Assembly: GCA_002104905.1 (NCBI GenBank)
Contig: MCFE01000248.1
Span: 50,842 to 114,841 of the forward strand
Length of the DNA: 64,000 nt
Direction: 5' to 3'
DNA from: Basidiobolus meristosporus CBS 931.73
Lineage: Eukaryota > Basidiobolomycota > Basidiobolomycetes > Basidiobolales > Basidiobolaceae
Shown: piece by piece, positions 23,833 to 33,833 of the stretch
Position numbering within the stretch: position 1 is the stretch's first letter
How the letters are laid out: each line of letters opens with the position of its first letter
Made by a program: the position numbers and the translations under genes
The notes under the pieces: model-generated
What the model was told of the DNA's origin: nothing
What the model saw: the letters and a program-made list of their open reading frames with translations, nothing else
The model's database searches: none

Positions 23833-24827
23833 ATGTTGCAGCATTGTGTAGTCCGCGATTTGCCCAAATCTTTCACCAAGTGTGTCACCTCAGTTGATTT
23901 ACAGCAGGATCCTATCGATTGGGAGCTGGCGACCGAACAGCACAACGCCTATGTAGAAACATTAAAGAAATTCGTCCCCCATGTGATAGCCGTCCCAGCT
24001 GATGAAAAGCATCCTGGTAAGATATCTAGACGTACGATTGTGGTGAGTGGTGCGGCACTAACGGTTTGCGATAGATTGCTGTTTCGTTGAAGACACCACC
24101 GTTTGCGTCAACGGGACCGCTGTAATTAATCACATGGGACATGATAGCCGTAGGAAAGAGGTTGACCCTATTGCTTCGGCTTTGGAGAAGGTTGGTTCAT
24201 GAGATGTGTGCCATGCTGGGAGATACGAAGCTTATGCCAAATTATTCTATTTAGATACCAACAATCAAAAAGATTGTCAGAATGGAAGCACCCGCCTGCG
24301 CTGATGGAGGTGACGTTCTAACGATTGGTAATTACATTTTCGCTGGACTTAGTCACCGAACAAACGAGCAAGGGGTGGCATTCTTGAAGGAGATTTTCGG
24401 CGAGACCCATAGCGTCTTTGGTGTCCCTATGGCCGACACCCTTCACCTGAAGTGTCTCGTTACTGCCATTAATCCCCAAACAATCATGGTGGCTGACAAC
24501 AAGAACGGCAGAGCCGTTTTTGAATTCATCCAACAGAAATCTAATGTGAGTGTGTGTTGCAGACTGGTTCTTGTAGCATTGCCAGTACTTATCCTTCCTG
24601 TTCTTTAGAATGCCTTTAAAGCCGTGTATGTTCCTGATGAAATCTCTGCTAATGTGTTGAGCTTTCCAGAACATGGCGCCATTATTATCCAACAGGGCTT
24701 CCCCGAAAGTGAAAAGATCATCACTGAAGCAGTAAAAGAGCTACAAATAACCGACGCATATACTCTAAACATGTCAGAATTCCGCAAGGCTGACGGTGCA
24801 CTCACCTGCTGCTCGATTCTTATATAA
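23833..24827 (+). CDS. DDAH: Dimethylarginine dimethylaminohydrolase (dimethylargininase), 269 aa
   Basis: Four exons, 23833-24016, 24075-24190, 24255-24545 and 24609-24827 (184, 116, 291 and 219 nt), all in phase. Family motifs in order: VVRDLPKSFTKC, a QHNAYVETLKKFVPHVIAVPADE segment (quoted in part), CCFVEDTTV, SRRKEV, ADGGDVL, FAGLSHRTNEQG, a PMADTLHLK block with the catalytic histidine, VPDEISANVL, and SEFRKADGALTCCSIL with the nucleophilic cysteine near the C-terminus. The enzyme hydrolyses asymmetric methylarginines, released by turnover of PRMT-methylated proteins, to citrulline and a methylamine. Length and motif spacing match animal DDAH (about 285 aa). The gene is uncommon in fungi. 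No targeting signal is seen, so it is probably cytosolic. Confidence 0.88.
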
Positions 24828-25151
24828 GCAGGTTTGTGTTGAGTCTATCCTTGGGCTCACAATATGGCGTCGCCCATACTTTACAAATAAACACGTACAA
24901 TACTTTTGAGGAACTAATTGTGTCTTATGTACTTTCCCGGTTTGTGGAATAGAAGACTGCTGGATTTGCCATCCGAGCAACCATACGAAAATGCTGAAGT
25001 AATGCGTATGGAGTACCACTTCAACGTTGCGGATCTTTATTTTCTTCACATGGTGCAGATCCTTATTTTCTCTTTACATTACATAGCCCTTATTTTCTCT
25101 TCATATTACGCATATTCCTTGCCATGAAAAACTATACCGGTAGCAACAGCG
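24828..25151. other. Convergent spacer, nothing recognised
   Basis: 3' UTR space between the convergent DDAH and esterase genes. TACAAATAAACACG at about 24880 is a candidate polyadenylation region for DDAH. Confidence 0.5.
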
Positions 25152-26516
25152 CTAAAATGAAAGCTTGATAGTATTTCCATCGCCAACAATCTCAAGTCTC
25201 TCAATCTCCTCAATGCTCCCATCGTAAGCTACAAAGCGCTTTCTCAGGGAATTTTCTTTGTCAGCAAAGGTGGCGAAATTCCTCTCCTCTTCAGTAGGAA
25301 CGCCCTGAATTATTTCTTTTACGAACTTTGCACAATGGTCGAGTGCTATTTGGGCGGAGGTGGTGAAGCTGAAGACGTGGAATACATGTGGCATCTCTCC
25401 GTAAATCTCTAGTGACACTGGAGTTGATTTAGATTTGCTGGTGTCCAGGGACTGTTTCCGATCCATTGATTGGTAATTTCCGCTTGCTTTTAGAGCAAAC
25501 AGAATTCCCTCATCACGGAGGAGCTCTCCATCTCCAACCTGAATTAGTAGCGGAGGTAGCCCGTGCAAATCGGCCTCAAAGAGTGGGCTAACAAGTGGGT
25601 GTTTTAGCAGAGAGTCCGGAGCGTAGAAATGCTTCCTTTTGGCCCACTTTTTATCGCTGATGGCTGGAGAAGAGCTATGCTTTACACTTGCTGTACTGGG
25701 TAAGTAATCGGTATCTTTGTTAAGGTGGAAACTATTTGTTGAGTGGGTTAAATCAAGCCATGGCGAAATTCCTACTGCGCAAGCTGGTGATTCCAAACCC
25801 AGCTTCCGAAGCCCTAATAGTGTGGCCATAGTCAGGCCGCCTCCAGCGCTATCCCCCATCACAGCAATGTTTTGAGAAGTGATTCTGATACCTTCTCGGG
25901 AACAGGCGTCTAGCATGTACAGATAAGCGGCTATAGAGTCATGAATTGAGAATGGGAAGGGGTCCTGAGGCGCTAATCTATAATTAAGCACCAGAGCCTC
26001 TCCTTCAGAGCGTCTAACCAGGTTGGACACCAAGTCTCTGTGTGAATTAACCGAACCTAGGTAGTATGCACCCCCATGAAGATACAGTATAATAATTGGT
26101 TTCGTAGATTTTCCGGATTTGGGGCCAGTATACGTGATCCATTCAGCCGTTAAAGGCGCCTCTTTCAACGAATGCTCAGGAGCAATGTCAGGATAAGCAG
26201 CCTCGAATGCCCTCGCAGCACGTTCACGATACTCCTGAGGAACGACTAGCGCTCGGTTGGCAATGTTTTTATAAGTTTTTGGCTTTGCCTGGCTAACAAG
26301 AGTCTGAGCATCCTCAACAGTCTCCTTCGCCCCACGCTGAATAAAGTTCTTGACGAGGTTGAAGATCAAATGCATCTTAAAACTCCAGTTGGGTTGAGGC
26401 TTCTTCATTTCAAGATAATGTACGTGGGCGGTGTAAAGAAAGGTTTTAACGACCGATAGAAAAACCACCGCATTTCCCTTGGTCTTGGTGAACATCGATT
26501 TCTTCTGCTGTGGCAT
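25152..26516 (-). CDS. HSL-family alpha/beta-hydrolase (esterase), 454 aa
   Basis: An intronless frame. I chose ATG at 26516; upstream in-frame codons lack an ATG. Residues 14-35 (GNAVVFLSVVKTFLYTA) form a likely membrane anchor or signal anchor. Hormone-sensitive-lipase family signatures are the oxyanion-hole motif LHGGAYYLGS (about residue 147), the nucleophile motif GDSAGGG (Ser about 223), an acid motif QVGDGELLRDE, and a histidine in EMPHVFHVF. The enzyme should hydrolyse short-chain or acyl esters. The substrate cannot be inferred. A lysine- and serine-rich insert lies at about residues 275-305 between the nucleophile and the acid. It is tail-to-tail with DDAH. Confidence 0.85.
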   Translation of the reverse strand: MPQQKKSMFTKTKGNAVVFLSVVKTFLYTAHVHYLEMKKPQPNWSFKMHLIFNLVKNFIQRGAKETVEDAQTLVSQAKPKTYKNIANRALVVPQEYRERAARAFEAAYPDIAPEHSLKEAPLTAEWITYTGPKSGKSTKPIIILYLHGGAYYLGSVNSHRDLVSNLVRRSEGEALVLNYRLAPQDPFPFSIHDSIAAYLYMLDACSREGIRITSQNIAVMGDSAGGGLTMATLLGLRKLGLESPACAVGISPWLDLTHSTNSFHLNKDTDYLPSTASVKHSSSPAISDKKWAKRKHFYAPDSLLKHPLVSPLFEADLHGLPPLLIQVGDGELLRDEGILFALKASGNYQSMDRKQSLDTSKSKSTPVSLEIYGEMPHVFHVFSFTTSAQIALDHCAKFVKEIIQGVPTEEERNFATFADKENSLRKRFVAYDGSIEEIERLEIVGDGNTIKLSF

Positions 26517-26871
26517 TCTGTTTGCAGGCAACAACTAAACGAATGCCCTGTGTAGTGAGCAAAGTTATGGAGGTCTTGGAAAATTTCGGCGCCGTACAAA
26601 TCATTTATCAGTAAGACAGGAAATTCGGGAAAATCATTCCTTGACTCCTCTGTCATGAGTCAATCATAGTTGCACCATATTCGTATACATACATGATCTT
26701 GCAAAGCTGGCTACCTGCTTTCGCTGGTTATCAGTTTCTCATCATTGCAACCCTTTCATATGATAGCAATGCCCAGTGCCCTAAACACTGGAAGTGTTGG
26801 GTTTTGATTAATAAGCAAGAGATACCAGAACAACTCTGCTTGCTCAGAGATGGCTTATGCCGCGATTGAGC
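26517..26871. other. Esterase promoter region, nothing recognised
   Basis: A 355-bp spacer. No coding sequence is supported. Confidence 0.45.
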
Positions 26872-27491
26872 TCAGGGGCATGTATAGAAGAAGTCAAATT
26901 CAAGGTTTGACGCAACTCCGTTGATATTCCTAGCAATCACGGTAAATCCGGAGCAGATTACTGCCGAACGGCTGCCATTTCTAGACATGGATAAGGTTGC
27001 CGCTGTGGTATGTTCGATCGAAAACACTATACAAGAGTATATGCTTCATTCTGACACTTGGCATTGATGGGTGGGAGTTTGGATTTAATAATATGGCTTC
27101 TGCGACTTTAATAGACAATGGTAGCCAAGAAAGAAGGTGACCAATGAGTAATGCGTTTGAGTATACTTGCATACCTGGAGATTGGACATCAACGCGCGCG
27201 CCGCTAGCTGTAAAAGATCCTCCAACTCGATCGAAGTACACTGATTCGGCATGCCAAATGTAGGTGGACTCGAGGCTGGGGCTGAACTCCTGCACTCAAA
27301 CGAGATCAGCTTACGTAAGTCGCAAGTTCACAAATCTGTCCACCTGCAAAACCCACAGACTTGATTTATGAAACATCCAGAAGAACCCCCTGCGACAATC
27401 ACTATACTATGCGCTGTCACCTAATACTTGCTATCGCCCCAAGTGAATGTCCAACGGAGATCCGCTTGCTTGCTAGCCACAGCCCGAGCAT
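26872..27491 (-). CDS. Hypothetical small four-exon protein, 120 aa
   Basis: Four exons by phase-checked GT-AG joins: 27491-27428, 27342-27314, 27289-27175 and 27026-26872 (64, 29, 115 and 155 nt). The product begins MLGLWLASKRISVGHSLGAIAS, possibly a weak signal sequence. It continues with a Gly/Ser/Thr-rich beta-type body (YIWHAESVYFDRVGG, SFTASGARVDV, EHTTAATLSM, GSRSAVICSGFTVIAR) and ends FDFFYTCP. I recognise no family. The continuous frame across three junctions supports it, but an alternative frame through exons 2-4 also stays open for a stretch, so the exact product is uncertain. Confidence 0.4.
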
Positions 27492-27892
27492 TCTGGCTTT
27501 ACGCTTGGATTGAATGCACCAAGGTGAGTAAAGCCCTGAGCTACGGCACATGACATATGGCTAGGATGGAGCAAGATGTAGATTTATTTATTAAAGCGAT
27601 CTTGGTGCACGTCACATATAGAAGCCGTATATTCTCGAATCCATGAAGCACAGAGATGCTAGAATACTTGCTGAGAAATCAACCATTGGGCCAAGAAAAT
27701 GGTTTTCGGCGGATAATACGTATTCGGCAACCCAATGTTCCCTTGAACACACAAAACCACATCCTCCAAAAATGGCTGGCGACAGCGGCGAACTCGGTGG
27801 ACGACTCCTCATCCTCTTCATAATTTATCCCCCTTGTCAGTACTTGTTCTACGGTAGAGAATTCTTCTCACGAAAATATACATCAAATCCAC
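27492..27892. other. Intergenic, nothing recognised
   Basis: Between the 120-aa hypothetical gene and the INTS10 stop. It includes the INTS10 3' UTR. Confidence 0.45.
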
Positions 27893-30776
27893 TTATATGA
27901 AACTCGGGGCAGTTCCACTAGCGTTTACCAAAAATCTATAGTATGTTCGACAATATTCGACCAGGATCGTTCTCCAATTGTGCTGCATTGTGGATACGTT
28001 GTTTATGTGGGCGTTGAGGATGGGTCGTATCTCTCGATCGCCTATCTTCCCATTGAGTTCGAGATTAACCACACCACTCAGCCTGGAAATCATGTATAAG
28101 AAATCTGTGTCTAAAATAGAGGAGTCATGTTGGTAATTTTGGATTTGGCCATTGAGGGGTACGCTGGATTTTACCGAAGACATATCGAAAGAAATCTGGG
28201 AACTCGAAGCGACCGCGCTTTAGGATCATGTCATAGATCATCTCGATTTTCTTGTTTCGGTCGGTAGATAGAAACTGGCTTAAAACCAATAGACAGCTGA
28301 TTGTTGTGTCACGTGGCCCCTGCTGATAAATCTCTTGCTAGAATAATGAAAGAATTAGAATCATGATTACTTCCACCCATGAGCTCTTTAAGTCACCTCA
28401 ATTCCCTGCACTATGTACTCCAGACAGAGGGCTCCTAGAGCTTCGGGATATATCGTTTTCAACCCATTCTTGCAATGCCTGACATCTGTACGATCCAGAG
28501 AGTTGAAAGGCATGGCCCCAACAATGGCAAAAAACTCGGTCACTGCCTCCTATTAAACAATAATGTGAATCAACGCTTGCATTGAAGAAAGCAACTTCAC
28601 GGATAGCGCTTACATTGAACTTGGACTCGGTTAGATAACACAGCCCGATGGAGAAGAGTAGCCGAAAGGGAAATATAGGCGAACATCGAGACTTGAGTAT
28701 ACTTAAATCCACCTTTCCCATATCCAGTACAAGGTTGTGGTCCGTAGATTGTGTGGAGTTGACCTTGTTCATGATGTACTTTTGAGTTTGCCAAGCCTCT
28801 TTCAATCTCAAGTTCAAGTCTCGATATAGAGGAACTGCTATGGATGGTAGTCCCTGTAATTCACTGTAGTAAGTAGTCTATCCATATGGGCAATAGACAC
28901 AGGTTGCTCGGTCACCTCAAACGTGGCTATGTCTCCTCTGATAAACAGCGCAGCATTCTCCACTACAAAGGGAAGTCCCATTCGTGGTATGGAGTTCTCC
29001 AGCTCTTACGTGTGGTTATTAGTATGGATTACTGAGCCAGCACTGTTAAGCAAGGTACCTTCTTCAAATTTATCCGATTCGTACTTTCCCCTATTGTATA
29101 CTGCTGTTGCATGCTTGAGAAACTCATAAACCTCGGAATCTAACCAATAACGCACAAGCTTAATTGTTTAGGCACCAAAGCTACTCAAGGCTTCGGGTAG
29201 AGGTTACCTGTTCGGTCCACTGATCTTACTATGCCGGCGTTACCGAAGGGATTCAGAGTGGAGGAGTCGCTGATCTTTGGACGCTTCGCAATGTTCCCCA
29301 AGTCCAGGATTGAGAGCGAGATTAAAGGGATAATGATCGATGCTGGATACAGATTCAATAATGTTAGCGTAGCAAGAAAAATTAAGCTAACGAAAGAAAT
29401 ACCGGAAGATTCATCGGTACTTTGTCGGTCAGAATTAATGATATAGTAATCGATGGCGAGCTGTATGAAGTAGCCGATATAAAACCGAGTTGCAACCTCC
29501 GATGGCAAAGCATTGGGATATGAATTGATGTAGCTGAAGAATCTATCTGGCGTAGAAACCACCGAATCGTCGCTAGATAGCAATTTTGAGCGGTTTACTG
29601 TCGCAGGACTTGAAAGTGGGTACACAATTAGTGGAATTACCTTGGGATACTAAGTATACCGCATTGCTTGACAACCATTATGAAGAGCTCGTGTAGCTTC
29701 GTAAACTCCATATTGGAGAGATAATATCCCTGCATTATCTCTAACCAGAGGTAAAACTGCTCTTTGGTAATATGAACGACTTCTGGATTCCCTTCAGCTT
29801 CGCTGCAATTAGCTCCAAGCCCCCTCACTCTGACTTTCCAACTGAATATGGTTGGAAGAATCGAATCGACTATGGTGTTTGACAACAATCAATCATAACA
29901 TGCGAAGGGAAGCAAGGCAATGTTTCTATACCAATTGTGCTACGAAACCCATTCACAGTAGGCAAAGGTTTGTTTTTCTCTTCCCCTGTAAGCGCTATAT
30001 CGATACTGCGTGGCTACGAAATACACATCAATATACACTCCTGAAAAGTCTTGGAGAAGCGAACTGCCTTACCCCATAAGTTGGAATCAGCTCGGGAAAC
30101 TGAGACAACGAAATGGAATGCAATCTACAGGCAGGCAGGTATTCACCAGCACGCTCCAGGGACACTTTGATAGGGAACTGTTGGTTAGCACCTATAATGT
30201 TAGGTCTGCATATTGGGATATTTGAATCACCTGCCGCACTAATTAATAATTGCTTCTGTGCTGACCTAGGTGCATTTCGGTAAAAGACTTTGTTTGGAGT
30301 GAGAAGGCTGAGTGAGTATCAGTAAGCACTAGGAGTAATGGCTCCTTGAATAGACATGGGCGACTTACTGAGATGTTCAGTTTGGCAATTGTGCAAAACG
30401 GCATTTCCAAGCTCTTGTAGATATTGGAGAAAAAGTTCGTGTAGGGGGTATTTCTTCTGGCTTCGAGGGGGAAATTATGTGAATATCAACCAACAAAATT
30501 CCGTAGGTTATCTACTGACATTTCAAGCAAATACTCTGCAGCAGCCTCGTATTTCTTCTGACGAACTGCAATTCTATGACGTAAAAGCTAGATAGAGATG
30601 TAGGTTAGCAGGATGTGGAGGAAGTGGGGGCCGATCGCGTCTGATACAACTTGTAGTTCAATAGACTCCGGAAACCTCTCTAGACCTTTCTCTAACTCTT
30701 TACGAGCTGCCGGAAATACCCCGTCTGCTACATGTTTGTCGATACGCTGAACGAGTTCTCTCAATTGGGCATTCAT
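27893..30776 (-). CDS. INTS10: Integrator complex subunit 10 (INTS10)-like protein, 700 aa
   Basis: Fourteen exons, all boundaries GT-AG and in phase: 30776-30651, 30587-30516, 30456-30369, 30307-30266, 30191-30073, 30013-29932, 29869-29641, 29608-29208, 29139-29059, 29004-28916, 28853-28614, 28549-28397, 28337-28175 and 28110-27893. They sum to 2103 nt, or 700 aa; animal INTS10 is about 710. The N-terminus is TPR-like (PAARKELEKGLERFPESIEL, KKYEAAAEYLLEMSKKYP). The middle has a FYLWLEIMQGYYLSNMEFTK segment, and exon 8 carries a basic AKRPKIS motif. The C-terminal blocks TISCLLVLSQFLSTDR, GRFEFPDFFRYVF and FLYMISRLSGVVNLEL line up in order and spacing with the INTS10 C-terminus. INTS10 belongs to an Integrator module that acts at paused RNA polymerase II. 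Assignment rests on remembered family similarity. Confidence 0.7.
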
Positions 30777-33700
30777 GAGAATATTCTAATGTTCTCGAAC
30801 CTACAAAGGAAAGTTCTGAAGCTATCAAAAAGCTCAATCAGGTTCACCAGAAGAAAACAAATAAGCTTTGATGGAGAACAAGTATAGAAGGGATGCTTGT
30901 AAGGATTTTATACTCAATAGAATGATGGAATGGTACGAGGAACAAGCACCTAACCAAATATTAAATCGAAAGGCCATATTTTACGTATTTATAAGGCAGC
31001 GGAATCGGATTAACAACGTTAAGCGATTTGCTAAATCCAAAAAAGGAACCGCAAGATCAATAAAATAACCGTAAATTTTACGTAATGATCATACATAGCA
31101 TTTCATAATGCTTTCATTAGAAAAGAGGCCATTGATGGCTTACACCAAGCACCTAACACGAAGTTGTTCTACAATCCGAGCAACACACCAGAGGAACAGC
31201 GGTAACTCCTTCGCTGAAACAGCACTGTCGACGTGTGTATTCATTCCAACTCCATGGCGAGTGATTAAACTTGATAGTTTTCCCCACGTATTTCATTGAG
31301 CGCCTCCTCACCCCTCAGTTAGGTAATTAGCGGTAAAATTCATGGCATCGTTTTCACCATATTTATTGCACGATGCCCCTCTCATCAATGATGAAATCGA
31401 CAGTAGATCTCGGCCAAAATTGGGGCAGTCCGTTCGCGCAGCTCTGTCTTGAGATCAGACATGTGAAAGCTTTGGTGAATGTCTTGAAACATCTCCGGTC
31501 ACCTCTGAGTAGTTTCTGGGGATGATTAATGCGCAGATATGCCAATTTGGAGCAGTCAGCGAGAACTTCGGAGCTTTCTTGACTCATTGCAAGGTTTCAC
31601 CCTTCACTGAATCGATGGGTGTACCACACAGGATGCCAATGTATCGTAAGGCTCTAAATGCTGCCCAATAAACAAGCATATAAAAATCGAAATCCGGGGG
31701 AACAGATATGGTATAGTGTGCATGAATGGTCAAATTAGCCTGTAGACATGGGATATCCTATTGGATGCAGCAAATCCTCCTCTCTTGCTTCGAATACTAG
31801 CAACACAACTGATGAAAACGGTCCCCGATTTATAAAATAAGTACAAAAGCGGTGACACCAGTCAATAGATGGAACAGACCACTGTCCACAGACAGACCAA
31901 AGGCTCTAGCTCGATCCTGCCATATCCGTCATGGTAGCCATATATATTAGCAAGAACTGACTGAATCATCAACGCACTATAGTGGGACCTCGATACTTCT
32001 GGAATTCTCGAAATATCACATTCTGCTGCTCTCCAAAATCCCACAGTTTTGGGGTGAGCGAAGCCAACGCAGTCACCACTATCTAAATCCCACAGATGAT
32101 GGGTGGGCACGCATCCATTGATCCCGCAAATCCATCTGATTGGTGATGCTAGCTATTTTTGTTTGACCATGGAGTTCACCATCTAAATCCTTCGATCCTT
32201 GCAAGCACCTGTAATGGTGAGGTACTTTGTAAATTTAGCGCGCATCGTGATTGGAAACTCTTGCATATGCTGTAGCACAAGATGCGAGTACGAGAGGAAT
32301 ACGCTTAATCATTAATCCTTTGGTAAATAATATGCTATCTGACATCGCACACACAGCTTTTACATTACGCTCCCTGCCTCACTATACTGTCACTCCAGGG
32401 TTTAGCTGATCTTAGCAAAAAGGGTTACATTAAATCCGGATGGAATCAGTGAGATGGGTTATGTGGACTTGCTTCGCTCGTAGCAGCGTCCACGCTCCCT
32501 CGACGTGTTTGGGGTGGGTTAGTCTTCGAGTAGAACGGTGTCCAAAAGGGTTGCTCTATCGCTTTTTACTACACTGGACTCGCCACCGCAAGCCCATTGC
32601 CCGTGCGTTTAGAAGACCCCAAGTTGCGATGGTATTTCCCATACTAGGTAAGTCTGGGATTCGAGAAAACATTCACACCACCATATGTCTTGTTTGTATA
32701 GAAAGGGAGAATCCCACCAGATAGATGAGATTGGTCCCACAGTTAGCTGTATGGTGACAGATGTACATCATCTTTGGAACCTTGCCACATTGGGCCTTGT
32801 CCATCGTTTTCTGATATGAAATTCATTTATTTTCTACAGGTATTGATCTTGAACTTCGCCCATCCATTACCCAGTACCAACACAATAAACACAACCATTA
32901 ACTGATAAAAACACAACCGTCGCCTTATCGGGCGCCATATATCTCGATCAACAACAAATCAAACAATCATCGCATTCGGCAATAAGCTATCAAGACCCTC
33001 ACACAAATTTAGGTGTCCTGAGAAAGGGAGTAAATTGGAACTATCCACTGATAATGGACGTGTTTGGGAAATCCGGATTTGCTTACTATCGGTAATCTGG
33101 AGATGGTGATTTCGTGGATGAGCTATGCTTGAAAATCGGGGCCCTAATGAGGTTTATTGACCTGGCCCATTCCAGATGGGTGACGCAACACCTCACACAA
33201 AAGTGGCTGGTACTTGGTTTGGTCATTGCTCATACCCTTTGTAACTGCATCTGAGTTAATCCCATGATTGCCGTAAGCTGAAACAGAGATTCCATGATAT
33301 ACTGACCCGTGACACAATGTTTTCTCATCCATAATGAGTGTTCTAGGGAACCTCCGTATGCTTGTAGTCCACCAATGGCTTTTTAAAATGGATATCGCAA
33401 CATTCATGTGACGGATTAAGTGTGCCTTGTATCTTGAGGCCAGCTACACTTTCGAAGCTTCCCGTAAAAGACTTGAGTTCACCAAAATTAGCTTGGTTCT
33501 TATCTGAGCTGTGCTACCATACGCCAACGATTGTCTACGAGGGTGCTCTTAGTAACCGATCTGGTCAAAGCTTAGCGTTGAAGATCCGCTGACCCCTTTC
33601 ATCGTCCCAAAGGGAATTTTCCCGGTATGAAATGTGATCCCATCCCCTAGCCCAATGCTACTCGGTTGGGTAAAGCATAATCAAACATTGAGCATTCAAT

Positions 33701-33832
33701 TGGGTTTATTTCTGATTTGATGTAAGCACCATTCGGTAGTATCACCATTCAAAAAAATTCGATTTTAGTTACGAATCTATAAACCAAATTTCCCTAGAAT
33801 ACTCAGAGTCAACAGCTTATGTTCCCTCACTA
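30777..33832. other. Three-kb intergenic region, no gene recognised
   Basis: Divergent spacer between INTS10 (minus) and GCN2 (plus). A minus-strand frame at 31363-31587 begins MSQESSEVLADCSKLAYLRI and may be an exon of an unrecognised gene. A plus-strand frame at 32440-32724 has no motif. No tRNA, repeat or transposon domain is visible. Confidence 0.4.
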
Positions 33833-33833
33833 A
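33819..33833 (+). promoter_or_regulatory. Four-codon upstream ORF overlapping the GCN2 start
   Basis: ATG TTC CCT CAC TAA begins 14 nt before the GCN2 ATG. Its stop shares a base with that ATG (TAATG). If the transcript includes it, translation of GCN2 would need reinitiation or leaky scanning. The transcription start is not known, so this is a sequence observation only. Confidence 0.4.

Noticed and set aside
31363..31587. Small gene on the minus strand
   Set aside because: Splice alternatives give several incompatible products and no family is recognised.
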